In this document: piece by piece, positions 16,659 through 25,920 of the stretch
Numbering within the stretch: the stretch's first letter is position 1
How the letters are laid out: each line of letters begins with the position of its first letter
Assembly: GCF_008124875.1 (NCBI RefSeq)
Contig: NZ_VNIA01000001.1
Location: 636,721 to 700,720 of the forward strand
DNA length: 64,000 nt
DNA from: Tenacibaculum adriaticum
Lineage (GTDB): Bacteria; Bacteroidota; Bacteroidia; Flavobacteriales; Flavobacteriaceae
Direction of reading: 5' to 3'
Made by a program: the position numbers and the translations under genes
The notes under the pieces: generated by a model
What the model saw: only the letters and a program-made list of their open reading frames with translations
What the model was told of the DNA's origin: nothing
Databases searched by the model: none

Positions 16659-17195
16659 ATGACTAACGAAAATAAAATGTCAACATACAAAACTTTCGAA
16701 ACAGCACGACTTATATTAAAACCAACGCAAGTTGAGGATGCAGCGTTTATTTTAGAGCTTTTAAACACTCCTAAATGGATTGAGTATATTGGTGATAGAA
16801 AAGTCTATACTCTTGAGGATGCTAAAACATATATTAAAACACGTATGTTACCTCAATTAGAAAAGCTAGGCTATGGTAATTTTACGCTTGTTAGAAAAGA
16901 AGACAATGCTAAAATGGGCTGTTGTGGTTTGTATGATAGAGAAGGAGTGGATGGTTTAGATATCGGTTTTTCATTTTTGCCTGAATATGAAGGAAAAGGC
17001 TATGCTTTTGAAGCTTCAGAGAAACTTAAAAATGTGGCTTTTAATGAGTTTGGAATTGAGAAGATTTCAGCAATAACTACAAAAACTAATTCATCCTCTC
17101 AAAAGCTATTAGAAAAGCTTGGGTTAAAGTTTGTAAAATACACTACAATACCAAATGACGAGGAAGAATTGATGTTATATGAAATAACAAAATAA
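16659..17195 (+). CDS. GNAT family N-acetyltransferase (RimJ/RimL-like)
   Basis: 178 residues. The opening ETARLILKPTQVEDA and the central GFSFLPEYEGKGYAFEAS (acetyl-CoA loop of the GxGxA type) are typical of RimJ/RimL-type GNAT enzymes, as is the late ALT-like sequence ITTKTNSSSQKLLEKLG. Substrate unknown; many relatives act on small molecules or protein N-termini. Alternative start at 16677 (MSTYKTF) fits the family better by length. A terminator shared with the convergent suf operon follows. Confidence 0.93.
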   Translation: MTNENKMSTYKTFETARLILKPTQVEDAAFILELLNTPKWIEYIGDRKVYTLEDAKTYIKTRMLPQLEKLGYGNFTLVRKEDNAKMGCCGLYDREGVDGLDIGFSFLPEYEGKGYAFEASEKLKNVAFNEFGIEKISAITTKTNSSSQKLLEKLGLKFVKYTTIPNDEEELMLYEITK

Positions 17196-17226
17196 AAAAT
17201 CCCAAGTTTTTAACTCGGGATTTTTA
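17194..17226. terminator. Bidirectional terminator between acetyltransferase gene and suf operon
   Basis: Stem AATCCCAAG / CTCGGGATT (one mismatch) flanked by A-run and T-run, between two convergent genes. Confidence 0.75.
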
Positions 17227-17248
17227 TATATTAAATGTGTTTAAAAAC

Positions 17249-18562
17249 CTACAAATCAAAACCAATATTTACTCCTAATTTGGTCGCTATTAATTTTGTG
17301 ATTCGTTGTTTTACTTCCGGAATTTTTACACTTTCTAAAACCGTATTTGCAAAAGCATACATCAATAAAGCTTTTCCTTCTTTCTTAGGAATTCCACGTT
17401 GTTGCATATAAAATAACGCATCGTCATCTAACTGACCAATGGTACAGCCATGAGAACATTTTACATCATCCGCAAAAATCTCTAATTGAGGTTTCGCATT
17501 AATGGTAGCTTTATCACTAATTAAAACATTGTTGTTTTGTTGATAAGCGTTGGTTTTTTGAGCTTCCTTTTCAACAATTACCTTACCATTAAAAACTCCA
17601 GTAGAGCGCTCATTATAAATACCTTTATAATCTTGATGACTTTCACAATTCGGCTCTATATGATGTACTAAAGTATGGTGATCTACATGTTGTTTCCCTT
17701 CAATAATGGTAATTCCTTTTAAAATAGAATCGATATGTTCTCCTCTTTGATAAAAATTTAAATTATTTCTGGTGATATTTCCTCCAAAAGAAAATGTATG
17801 TACAGATACAACACTGTTAGATTTCTGCTCGATGTAGGTGTTATCTACTAACGATGCATTATCATCATCATTTTGGATTTTATAATAATCTACAGTCGCG
17901 TCTTTTGCTGCAAAAATTTCAGTAACAGCATTTGTTAACACTGCATTTTCTGTTAAACTCTGATGACGTTCTATAATTTGAACATGTGCATTTTGCTCTA
18001 CCACAATTAAATTCCGTGGTTGCACCATAGTTGCAGCTTCAGAGCCTGTGGTAAAATTGATAATTTGTATTGGTTTTTCTACCTCAACATTTCTTGGAAT
18101 ATATATATAAGCTCCTTCGTTAGCAAATGCTGTATTTAAAGAAGTCATATTATCTTGTTTGGCAATTTTATTGAAGTAATTTTCAACAACTACCTTGTAT
18201 TTTGATTTAGAGAATGCTGCGGATAATAAACAAATATCTTTTCCATCGTGTGTGGTATCAGAAAGGAAAGAACTATATTTTCCATCAATAAAAACAATTT
18301 TATAAGTGTCTATATCATGAATAAAATACTTCTTAACATCTGCAAATTCTACAGTATTATCTTTATTGGCAAAAATGCTATAATCGTTCTTTAAAACGTT
18401 GTTTAAAGAGGTGTACTTCCAAGCTTCTAATTTCTTGGTAGGAAAACCTAACTTTTCAAAATTATGAAACGCTTCTGAACGAATATCATGAATATCAGAA
18501 TTGATGTCCATTTCGTTTTCAAACGCTACATATGACGATACTATTTTTTCTTTTAACTCCAT
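17249..18562 (-). CDS. sufD: Fe-S cluster assembly protein SufD
   Basis: Component of the SufBC2D scaffold that builds Fe-S clusters in the cytoplasm. 437 residues from the ATG at 18560-18562 (MELKEKIVSSY). The frame also opens six codons earlier at 18580, but that ATG lies inside a REP-like repeat, so I take the internal start, where family homology begins. Typical features are EAWKYTSLNNVL near the N-terminus and the beta-helix ending with FADDVKCSHGCTIGQLD, whose Cys and His are the SufD interface residues. Last gene of the visible suf operon; sufS and sufE, which often follow, are absent here. Confidence 0.95.
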   Translation of the reverse strand: MELKEKIVSSYVAFENEMDINSDIHDIRSEAFHNFEKLGFPTKKLEAWKYTSLNNVLKNDYSIFANKDNTVEFADVKKYFIHDIDTYKIVFIDGKYSSFLSDTTHDGKDICLLSAAFSKSKYKVVVENYFNKIAKQDNMTSLNTAFANEGAYIYIPRNVEVEKPIQIINFTTGSEAATMVQPRNLIVVEQNAHVQIIERHQSLTENAVLTNAVTEIFAAKDATVDYYKIQNDDDNASLVDNTYIEQKSNSVVSVHTFSFGGNITRNNLNFYQRGEHIDSILKGITIIEGKQHVDHHTLVHHIEPNCESHQDYKGIYNERSTGVFNGKVIVEKEAQKTNAYQQNNNVLISDKATINAKPQLEIFADDVKCSHGCTIGQLDDDALFYMQQRGIPKKEGKALLMYAFANTVLESVKIPEVKQRITKLIATKLGVNIGFDL

Positions 18563-18575
18563 TATTCTTTCTTCT

Positions 18576-18653
18576 GTCATTCCGCACTTGTTGCGGAATC
18601 TTAATTATTGAAATCTCAAAATTTTGTGAGATTCCCGCTTGCACGGGAATGAC
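18576..18653. repeat. REP-like double hairpin in the sufC-sufD gap
   Basis: Two hairpins in inverted orientation: GTCATTCCGCACTTGTTGCGGAATC and GAGATTCCCGCTTGCACGGGAATGAC (each shown in under-26-base form as arms TTCCGCA/TTGCGGAA and ATTCCCG/CGGGAAT). The ends GTCATT and AATGAC are the same as in the bioF-bioD element. Fills most of the gap and reaches into the first possible sufD start codon. Confidence 0.7.
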
Positions 18654-18661
18654 AAATCGGA

Positions 18662-19411
18662 TTATACCAACTCGTTCTTAATCCAATCGTACCCTTTTTC
18701 TTCCAACTCTAAAGCTAAAGAAGCATCGCCAGTTTTTACTATTTTACCATCATGTAAAACATGTACAAAATCTGGAACAATATAATCTAACAAACGTTGG
18801 TAGTGTGTAATTACAATTACAGCGTTGTCTTTAGATTTTAACTTGTTTACACCGTTTGCAACAATACGCAAAGCATCGATATCTAAACCAGAATCTGTTT
18901 CATCTAAAATAGCCAATTTTGGTTCTAACATGGCCATTTGGAAGATTTCGTTACGTTTCTTCTCACCACCAGAAAAACCTTCGTTTAACGAACGCGATAA
19001 AAACTTTCTGTCTATTTCTAACAATTCAGATTTCTCGCGAATCATTTTTAACATGTCTTTAGCAGGCATGTCTTCTAAGCCTTTTGCTTTTCGAGTTTCG
19101 TTAATAGCTGTTTTAATAAAGTTTGTTACCGAAACACCAGGAATTTCTACAGGGTATTGAAATGATAAGAATACACCGTTATGTGCTCTTTCTTCTGGAG
19201 CTAACTCGCTAATATCTTCACCACTTAATTCTATGATTCCTTCTGTAACTTCGTATTCTTCTTTACCTGCAATTACAGAAGCCATTGTGCTTTTTCCTGC
19301 ACCGTTTGGTCCCATAATAGCATGAACTTCTCCTGCTTTAACTTCTAAATTAATTCCCTTAAGAATTTCTTTATCTTCTATGCTAGCGTGTAAGTTTTTT
19401 ATCTTTAACAT
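18662..19411 (-). CDS. sufC: Fe-S cluster assembly ATPase SufC
   Basis: ABC-type ATPase of the SufBC2D complex. 249 residues with Walker A GPNGAGKST (about 35-43), the signature SGGEKKR in NEGFSGGEKKRNEI, Walker B LAILDETDSGLD and the H-loop His in VITHYQRLL. No membrane segment, as expected for this soluble ABC protein. It lies between sufB (49 bp upstream) and sufD. Confidence 0.98.
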   Translation of the reverse strand: MLKIKNLHASIEDKEILKGINLEVKAGEVHAIMGPNGAGKSTMASVIAGKEEYEVTEGIIELSGEDISELAPEERAHNGVFLSFQYPVEIPGVSVTNFIKTAINETRKAKGLEDMPAKDMLKMIREKSELLEIDRKFLSRSLNEGFSGGEKKRNEIFQMAMLEPKLAILDETDSGLDIDALRIVANGVNKLKSKDNAVIVITHYQRLLDYIVPDFVHVLHDGKIVKTGDASLALELEEKGYDWIKNELV

Positions 19412-19460
19412 TGTTCTATTCTCTTTATAATTGATAGCTTTTAATTAGTAATTAAACTAA

Positions 19461-20909
19461 TTATCCAACCGATCCTTCTAAACTAATTTCTAATAATTTT
19501 TGTGCTTCTACAGCAAATTCCATTGGTAATTTATTCAATACCTCTTTACTGAAACCATTCACAATTAAAGCGATTGCTTTTTCAGTGTCAATTCCACGTT
19601 GATTACAATAGAATAATTGGTCTTCACCAATTTTACTAGTAGTTGCCTCATGCTCTACTTGTGCTGATTTATTCTTAACTTCAATATAAGGGAATGTATG
19701 TGCTCCACATTCGTTACCCATTAACAAACTATCACATTGCGAGAAGTTACGAGCGTTTTCTGCTCTTGAGTTAATTTGTACTAATCCACGGTAACTGTTT
19801 TGAGATTTTCCTGCGGAAATTCCTTTCGAAATAATGGTTGACTTAGTGTTTTTGCCTAAGTGAATCATTTTTGTTCCTGTATCTGCTTGTTGATAGTTAT
19901 TGGTAACTGCAATAGAGTAAAATTCACCTACGGAGTTATTTCCTTTTAACACACAACTAGGGTATTTCCATGTAACAGCAGAACCTGTTTCTACTTGCGT
20001 CCAAGAAATTTTCGCATTTGTTTCACATAATCCTCTTTTGGTTACAAAGTTAAAAACTCCACCTTTACCATTTGCATCTCCAGGAAACCAGTTTTGTACT
20101 GTAGAATATTTAATTTCTGCATCATCCATGGCAATTAACTCAACGACAGCTGCGTGTAATTGGTTTTCATCACGTTGTGGTGCAGTACAACCTTCTAAAT
20201 ATGATACATAACTTCCTTTGTCTGCAACTACTAATGTTCTTTCAAACTGACCTGTTCCTCCTTCATTAATTCTAAAGTAGGTTGATAATTCCATTGGACA
20301 ACGAACTCCTTTTGGAATGTAACAGAAAGACCCATCAGAAAATACGGCTGAATTTAGTGCTGCGTAGAAATTATCTGTTGTTGGAACAACAGTTCCTAAA
20401 TATTTTTTGACCAATTCAGGATGTTCTTGAATTGCTTCTGAAATCGGCATAAAAATAATCCCTTTTTCAGCAAGAGTTTCTTTAAATGTAGTTGCTACGG
20501 AAACAGAATCCATTACAATATCAACCGCAACATTAGCCAATTTTTTTTGCTCATCTAAAGAAATTCCTAATTTTTTAAAAGTTTCTAACAGATCAGGGTC
20601 AACCTCATCTAAACTATTTAATTTAGGTTTCTTTTTGGGTGCAGAATAGTAGGCGATTTCTTGAAAGTTAGGTTTAGGGTATTTAACATTTGCCCAATCT
20701 GGCTCTTCCATTTTTTCCCAAACTCTAAACGCTTCTAAACGCCATTCGGTCATCCATTCTGGTTCGTTTTTCTTTTTTGAAATAGCACGAACAACATCTT
20801 CGTTTAACCCTTTTGCAAAGGTTTCACTTTCAATATCTGTATAAAAACCGTATTCGTATTCTTTGGTTTTTAACTCTTCTCTTAAATCATCTTCTGTATA
20901 CTTACTCAT
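19461..20909 (-). CDS. sufB: Fe-S cluster assembly protein SufB
   Basis: Scaffold on which the nascent Fe-S cluster forms, with SufC and SufD. 482 residues, normal length. Clear SufB segments: [14 protein letters not shown] near the N-terminus, the [20 protein letters not shown] block, [18 protein letters not shown], and near the end [21 protein letters not shown], which includes the conserved Glu used in cluster assembly. Starts 34 bp after the A-type carrier gene on the same strand. Confidence 0.98.
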   Translation of the reverse strand: MSKYTEDDLREELKTKEYEYGFYTDIESETFAKGLNEDVVRAISKKKNEPEWMTEWRLEAFRVWEKMEEPDWANVKYPKPNFQEIAYYSAPKKKPKLNSLDEVDPDLLETFKKLGISLDEQKKLANVAVDIVMDSVSVATTFKETLAEKGIIFMPISEAIQEHPELVKKYLGTVVPTTDNFYAALNSAVFSDGSFCYIPKGVRCPMELSTYFRINEGGTGQFERTLVVADKGSYVSYLEGCTAPQRDENQLHAAVVELIAMDDAEIKYSTVQNWFPGDANGKGGVFNFVTKRGLCETNAKISWTQVETGSAVTWKYPSCVLKGNNSVGEFYSIAVTNNYQQADTGTKMIHLGKNTKSTIISKGISAGKSQNSYRGLVQINSRAENARNFSQCDSLLMGNECGAHTFPYIEVKNKSAQVEHEATTSKIGEDQLFYCNQRGIDTEKAIALIVNGFSKEVLNKLPMEFAVEAQKLLEISLEGSVG

Positions 20910-20943
20910 TATTTTCAGTAATCAATTATCAGTTATTGTTTTT

Positions 20944-21273
20944 CTATAAAGAAAAACTTTCTCCGCATCCACACGTTCTATTAGCGTTCGGATTGTTAAA
21001 AACAAATCCTTTACCATTTAACCCTCCAGAATATTCTAATGTTGTTCCTACAAGATATAAGAAGCTTTTTTTGTCGACTACAATTTTTACATCGTTTTCT
21101 TCAAAAACCTTATCATTTTCTTGTGTTTTTTTATCAAAAGTTAAATCGTATGATAATCCTGAACAACCTCCACTTTTTACGCCTACACGAACAAAGTCTG
21201 TTGTAGCGTCAAAACCATCATCAGTCATGAGTTCAATGACTTTCTTTTTTGCTGTGTCTGAAACTTTTATCAT
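20944..21273 (-). CDS. A-type iron-sulfur cluster carrier (SufA/IscA family)
   Basis: 109-residue carrier with the three conserved cysteines: Cys-37 in SGGCSGLSY and Cys-101/Cys-103 in TCGCGESFSL. It delivers clusters from the Suf scaffold to target proteins. First gene of the suf operon; a perfect -7 element (TATATTTG) lies upstream. Whether it should be called SufA, IscA or ErpA cannot be decided from the sequence; its position favours SufA. Confidence 0.95.
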   Translation of the reverse strand: MIKVSDTAKKKVIELMTDDGFDATTDFVRVGVKSGGCSGLSYDLTFDKKTQENDKVFEENDVKIVVDKKSFLYLVGTTLEYSGGLNGKGFVFNNPNANRTCGCGESFSL

Positions 21274-21301
21274 TTTAAATAGATTAAATCTAAATTGGAT
21301 G

Positions 21302-21309
21302 CAAATATA
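21302..21309 (-). promoter_or_regulatory. -7 promoter element of the suf operon
   Basis: TATATTTG on the minus strand, 28 bp upstream of the A-type carrier ATG. Confidence 0.6.
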
Positions 21310-21408
21310 CGAATAAAGAATTTCTTAGACACACTTGTGTAAGAAGGATTTAGAGCAAGTGTTATCTATAGTTTCTATGATAGAATTGAATATGCTTATA
21401 GTTCGTTT

Positions 21409-22470
21409 TTATTGCTGAAACTTAGGATTGTTTATGAAGTCATAATCAGAAAGTGATAATAAAAATGCTTTTAAATCGGCTTTGTCTTGTGAGGTTAGAT
21501 TTACACCTCCTTGATCTATTTTTTTCATTAGAGGATCAATCGTCTCTGAGTTTTGCAATCCTTCGGAATAATGATTAATAACTTCATCGATGGTTAAAAA
21601 ACGACCATCGTGCATATACGGTGCGGTAAATGCTAAATTACGAAGCGAAGGAGATCTAAATTTTCCGTTATCGTTAGTGTCTCCAGTAACTCCACCTAAA
21701 CCAAGATCAGTAAATGTAGCGTCTAATCCGTTATTATGAAATTTATTATCTGTCCATAGAGGATTATTGTTGCTTCCGTGACAATGAAAACAATCTCCTT
21801 TAGTCTCGTCCATAAATACGTTGAATCCATTTAGTTCGTTATCGGTTAATTCTACTTGGCCAAGTAAATATTTATCAAATTTAGAATTAGCAGATATTAA
21901 AGTTCGTTCGAATTGAGCAATAGCTTTTACGACTAAGGCAGAGTCAATCGCAACGGTTTTAAAAGCTAATTGAAATAAAGAGGGGTATTCTGGATGGTTT
22001 TGTAATTTTTTTTCAACATCAATCCAGTTACTATGCATTTCTATTGGATTGGAAACAGGTTCAAAAGCCTGTTTTTCTAAACTAAATTCTTTTCCATCCC
22101 ATGTAAAACGCTCATCGAAATTCCAAACTAAATTAAATAGAGGCATCGAGTTTCTTGTTCCTCTAATTCCGTCGATACCGTCACTAAATTGATCGGTATC
22201 TGTAAATGAATTTTCAGGATTATGGCAAGTGGCACAAGATTGTGTATTGTCTTTGGATAAAATAGTATCAAAGAACAATTTTTTACCAAGAGCAATTCCT
22301 TCTTCTGTCAGCGGATTGTCAGCTGGAATTAACGGGGCAATTAACTTCTGTTGAAATAATATTGGAACTTCTAAAGAAACAGGAATGGGTATATACTCTT
22401 CTTGTTGATCACTTCCCGATGAACAGGAAATAAAAATTAAAAGAAAGCATATGTGTAGCCATTTTTTCAT
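21409..22470 (-). CDS. MbnH/MauG-like dihaem cytochrome c peroxidase family lipoprotein
   Basis: 353-residue periplasmic or surface lipoprotein (lipobox Cys-16 in FISCSS). Two c-type haem sites: CATCH at 79-83 and CFHCH at 227-231, in the arrangement of bacterial dihaem peroxidases. Trp-123 in RFTWDGKE occupies the place of the inter-haem tryptophan, and PYMHDGRF is present. The gene begins immediately after the stop of an MbnP-like gene, with no gap. In the described MbnH/MbnP pairs, the dihaem MauG-like enzyme oxidises a tryptophan of MbnP to kynurenine, which then binds copper. That context makes MbnH more likely than an ordinary CcpA peroxidase. Confidence 0.9.
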   Translation of the reverse strand: MKKWLHICFLLIFISCSSGSDQQEEYIPIPVSLEVPILFQQKLIAPLIPADNPLTEEGIALGKKLFFDTILSKDNTQSCATCHNPENSFTDTDQFSDGIDGIRGTRNSMPLFNLVWNFDERFTWDGKEFSLEKQAFEPVSNPIEMHSNWIDVEKKLQNHPEYPSLFQLAFKTVAIDSALVVKAIAQFERTLISANSKFDKYLLGQVELTDNELNGFNVFMDETKGDCFHCHGSNNNPLWTDNKFHNNGLDATFTDLGLGGVTGDTNDNGKFRSPSLRNLAFTAPYMHDGRFLTIDEVINHYSEGLQNSETIDPLMKKIDQGGVNLTSQDKADLKAFLLSLSDYDFINNPKFQQ

Positions 22471-23229
22471 TTATAAACTAAAAACTGATTTCCCGTTTGC
22501 ATTCATCAATAATTGTGCTTCATAATTTGGCATTAACATTTGATTTAATACATTTAAATCCCATTCATTTGGATTTTTAAACCATTCGGCAATATTCATT
22601 TTAACATTAATTGTAGCTGAATTATCTTTAACAATTACCTCCCCTAAAGTAACACTAAAAGAAGTATCTTTGAGAATTAAGTTATCTGGATCTGTGTTGT
22701 CTACAGCACGAATTGCATGATAATTAAAACCAACGGTTGTATCGTTCATGTCAATAAATTTGCCATCAAATTGCATGTAATGATAGCCACCACCCATTAT
22801 CATTGGTACTTCGAAACTAGCTATATTTAAATCTGGATATTCTCCGTCTATATTATTTTCATCCGAAAAACCAAAGCGAAAAGAAAAGTTGTAGGTTCCG
22901 TTAGGTAGAAGGGTGTTTGTAGTATAGGATAAAGTTTCTTCATCATTAACATCTACTAAAAGGTAATCTTCTACTTTATAGCTAGAGCCACTGGTATGGG
23001 TTAAATAAATATTAGAGACTAAATAGCGAAGTCTTTCTATACTTAATTCTTCGCCGTGTTCATTAGTGAATTTAATATTATTAAAATCATCTTTTGTAAC
23101 TGAATCTTCCTCCCAGTTGTGGGTAAAGTTAATATTGATGGTAGTTTCTTTAGGTGCAACATCACTATCTGAACTACATGATGTAAAAGCAATTGAAAGT
23201 CCTAAAAAAAGTGTAATTAATTTTTTCAT
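22471..23229 (-). CDS. MbnP-like metal-binding lipoprotein
   Basis: 252 residues with a lipoprotein signal (Cys-18, AFTSCSS). The body is beta-rich and matches the MbnP pattern: INFTHNWEED near the N-terminus, the block RYLVSNIYL followed by a YLLVD line, a middle TYNFSFRFG segment, a GGGYHYMQFDGKF stretch and a C-terminal NIAEWFKNPNEWDL block with two tryptophans. MbnP proteins bind copper through a kynurenine made by MbnH from a tryptophan. It is directly coupled (TAA-ATG, zero gap) to the dihaem gene, strongly supporting the pair. Which Trp would be modified is not decided here. Confidence 0.85.
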   Translation of the reverse strand: MKKLITLFLGLSIAFTSCSSDSDVAPKETTININFTHNWEEDSVTKDDFNNIKFTNEHGEELSIERLRYLVSNIYLTHTSGSSYKVEDYLLVDVNDEETLSYTTNTLLPNGTYNFSFRFGFSDENNIDGEYPDLNIASFEVPMIMGGGYHYMQFDGKFIDMNDTTVGFNYHAIRAVDNTDPDNLILKDTSFSVTLGEVIVKDNSATINVKMNIAEWFKNPNEWDLNVLNQMLMPNYEAQLLMNANGKSVFSL

Positions 23230-23233
23230 TTTA

Positions 23234-24553
23234 TTATTTTAGTTTGATAATTAGTAGGTCTGAAAAACCTCTGTTTAATAGTATATCTCCATCATTACTT
23301 GAGCTTTCACCAACAGCAATAACAGTTCCGTCATTTAATTCAACAGCATCATATAAAAAATCAATATTTGAGCCTCCTATAATTTGTTGCCATTCTTGGT
23401 TTCCTTCGGAAGATATTTTTAATATCCAAGCATCATTTTCACCTTGATTTGTAAATCCGTTATCGATACTGCGTGAACTTCCAGAAATGATAAATCCACC
23501 ATCGTTTGTTTTACTTATAGATCTTGCAACATCAAAACTACTTCCTCCAAAACTCTTTTCCCAAAGTAAATTTCCTTCAGGAGAAATTTTAATAAGCCAT
23601 AAATCGGCACCGCCATTGTTTAAGCTTACATCTATATCGGTACTACGAGTATCACCCACAATTATAAAATTACCATCGTTGATTGTGCTAATAGCTCGAG
23701 CTTCATCAATTTCGGAGCCACCGAAATTTTTTTCCCAAATTAAATCACCTGTTGAAGAAATACGTATAATCCAAAAATCGTAAGTTCCTTTGTTATTGGT
23801 AATGTCAACATCACTACTATCTGAAGTTCCTGTTATAATATAACCACCATCAGAGGTTTTTGCAATTCCTTGAGGTGTATCGGTAAAGTTGCCGCCGTAA
23901 TATTTACTCCATTCTTTATTACCAATATTATCGAGTTTTATTACCCAGTAATCTCCACCAGCATGACGGTTAGCTGTACGAGAATTCCCTTCTCCACCAG
24001 AAGCTGTTACATCTAATTCACCAGTAATTAAATAACCCCCATCGTTGGTTTCAATAAGTTTTGTGCCATCATCTCTACCTTGAAAACCGAAAGATTTTTG
24101 CCAAGAAAGGTTTCCGTTTTCATCTAGTTTGGCAAGCCAGAAATCACGATCACCAGCATTATTTGTAACATCTAAGTCGTTACTTTTACTGTACCCGAAA
24201 ATAGCAAAACCACCATCTTGGGTTTGGATAATGCTTTTACCTCTATCGTCTCCGCTTCCCCCATAAGTTTTACTCCACTGTAAAACATCCTCTGAAGAAA
24301 ATTTTAACACATAATAATCGAAGCTTGTATCGTTTTTATATTCAACATCATTATCGTTGCTTTGTGTATAACCAAGTATTGCATAACCGCCGTCAGAAGT
24401 CTTTACAATTGATTGTGCTGCTTCATTATTCGTTCCTCCAATTGTTTTTATTAATTCAATTTTTGGTTTAGTTTGAATAGGAATGGTTAAGCTACCTTCA
24501 GAACAGCTTACTAATGTTATAAAAATTATTACAAAAGAAATATTTCGAATCAT
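23234..24553 (-). CDS. Seven-repeat beta-propeller lipoprotein
   Basis: 439-residue lipoprotein (Cys-17, TLVSCSEG). Seven repeats of about 50-55 residues follow, each with a core such as KTSDGGYIITGTSDSSDVD, then a DFWIIRISSTGDLIWEKNFGG-type stretch (written here in part). Seven units suggest a closed seven-bladed propeller. No sorting domain follows, so it is held by its lipid. Function unknown; surface protein or scaffold is likely. It sits in the same operon as MbnP/MbnH, 4 bp upstream of the MbnP gene, so a part in metal capture is possible but unproven. Confidence 0.85.
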   Translation of the reverse strand: MIRNISFVIIFITLVSCSEGSLTIPIQTKPKIELIKTIGGTNNEAAQSIVKTSDGGYAILGYTQSNDNDVEYKNDTSFDYYVLKFSSEDVLQWSKTYGGSGDDRGKSIIQTQDGGFAIFGYSKSNDLDVTNNAGDRDFWLAKLDENGNLSWQKSFGFQGRDDGTKLIETNDGGYLITGELDVTASGGEGNSRTANRHAGGDYWVIKLDNIGNKEWSKYYGGNFTDTPQGIAKTSDGGYIITGTSDSSDVDITNNKGTYDFWIIRISSTGDLIWEKNFGGSEIDEARAISTINDGNFIIVGDTRSTDIDVSLNNGGADLWLIKISPEGNLLWEKSFGGSSFDVARSISKTNDGGFIISGSSRSIDNGFTNQGENDAWILKISSEGNQEWQQIIGGSNIDFLYDAVELNDGTVIAVGESSSNDGDILLNRGFSDLLIIKLK

Positions 24554-24555
24554 GA

Positions 24556-25797
24556 TTAGGATCCTGATTTTCTAATAACGAATAAACCTCTCTCTATGTC
24601 GTTTATGATAATATTACCACTTGAGAAATAAGGGTAAACACTCCAAGCACCATTAAAAGCTGTAGCATCGTCAGCAGGATAAGTGTCAAAGTATCCAATT
24701 TCTGTCATAGAGTTTGTAGAAGCGGAAATATTAGAAATATCTAACACACGCATACCGGCTCTATAATTAGCCACATAAAAATTATTATCTAAAACATAAC
24801 CATTATGATCAATTGCTTTAGAAGATCCTGAATAAGTTGATGATAATATGGGGTTATTCAAGTCTTGCAGGTCAAAAACTAAAGTACGTGTGTTCATACC
24901 AAAGTTTTGTTCATCAGTTTCATCTCCTAAAATGAAGTATTTATGATCATCTGTAAACCATCCTTGGTGTGTGTATCCAATTTGCGAGTAGCTTATTGAT
25001 GATAATTTTACTATATTGGTTTTGTCTGTTACATCTAATACAACCACTTCATTTTCATTGCTGCCTACATAAATTTCTTTGCCATTGTATTCTATGTCTG
25101 GTCCGTTATACGTTATTACTTGAGCGTCGTGAGAATACCCGTCTGCAGTATGATCTCCTAAATAAGTAGGGTTCGTAGGATTGGTTATGTCAATAAAAAT
25201 TGGACCTCCTCCATTAGTACTTCTACATCCCACTAAATAAGCGATACCTTTATCTTCATTAATAACAATATTGTGGCAACTTTCTACTCCGGTGTAGATA
25301 GCATCTGCAGTAAAATTAATAGGAGGATTTGTTACATTTCTTAATTTTGTTAAGTCAAAAACCTGCATACCATGAGCTCCTACACCGTCAGCTACAATAA
25401 ATGCATGATTATTAAATACCTTAATATCTCTCCAATAATTGGTTCCTGCATTTGTGTTTAATCTTCCTAAGAATATAGGGTTTAGAGGGTCGCTAACATC
25501 TACAAATGCAGTACTGTTTGTTGTTCCAACAAGAGCATATTCTTTATTCGTTGTAGAATCCGTCCACCCCCAAACATCACTTCCTTCGGGTGTTCCAGTT
25601 GAACTAGCTAAAATTGAAACAGGAATGTTTGACATTAAATCATAATCATTACATGGGTAATCTCCAGCAAAACCATTTATACATGGGGTTCTTTCTGTAT
25701 TATTATCAGTATCCGTGTTTTGAGGGGCTGTATCTGTTGAAGAACAAGAGAATAAGCAGAATAAAAAAGTAATTACAAAGACAAATTTAATTTTCAT
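24556..25797 (-). CDS. LVIVD-repeat (choice-of-anchor B type) lipoprotein
   Basis: 413 residues with a lipoprotein signal (lipobox FCLFSCSS). The body holds repeats of the LVIVD type, e.g. YWRDIKVFNNHAFIVAD followed by MQVFDLTKL, and VGSNENEVVVLDVTDKTNIV, forming a second beta-propeller; this pattern is seen in choice-of-anchor B proteins. First gene of a four-gene lipoprotein operon that ends with MbnP and MbnH; the next gene starts 2 bp after its stop. Promoter TAACTTTG upstream. Function unknown. All four products carry lipid signals, which suggests a joint envelope role. Confidence 0.85.
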   Translation of the reverse strand: MKIKFVFVITFLFCLFSCSSTDTAPQNTDTDNNTERTPCINGFAGDYPCNDYDLMSNIPVSILASSTGTPEGSDVWGWTDSTTNKEYALVGTTNSTAFVDVSDPLNPIFLGRLNTNAGTNYWRDIKVFNNHAFIVADGVGAHGMQVFDLTKLRNVTNPPINFTADAIYTGVESCHNIVINEDKGIAYLVGCRSTNGGGPIFIDITNPTNPTYLGDHTADGYSHDAQVITYNGPDIEYNGKEIYVGSNENEVVVLDVTDKTNIVKLSSISYSQIGYTHQGWFTDDHKYFILGDETDEQNFGMNTRTLVFDLQDLNNPILSSTYSGSSKAIDHNGYVLDNNFYVANYRAGMRVLDISNISASTNSMTEIGYFDTYPADDATAFNGAWSVYPYFSSGNIIINDIERGLFVIRKSGS

Positions 25798-25847
25798 AAG
25801 TAAGGGATTAAAGTTATGCTTAACCTAAAAAATAATAGTATAGTATT

Positions 25848-25855
25848 CAAAGTTA
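25848..25855 (-). promoter_or_regulatory. -7 promoter element of the four-lipoprotein operon
   Basis: TAACTTTG on the minus strand (TAnnTTTG), leader of about 45 nt before the first lipoprotein gene. Confidence 0.55.
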
Positions 25856-25908
25856 TAGTTTTATTTAGTAGTTAGCTAACGAAAACTTGTTAAAATATTA
25901 CTTTGAAC

Positions 25909-25916
25909 TATCTTTG
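25909..25916 (+). promoter_or_regulatory. -7 promoter element of thiL, almost abutting the start codon
   Basis: TATCTTTG, a perfect TAnnTTTG match, only 4 bp before the ATG at 25921, so the thiL message would be leaderless or nearly so. Confidence 0.6.
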
Positions 25917-25920
25917 CAGT

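Noticed and set aside
25903..25920. Upstream ATG for thiL at 25903
   Set aside because: The -7 promoter element (25909-25916) lies within these codons, so the message begins after them.
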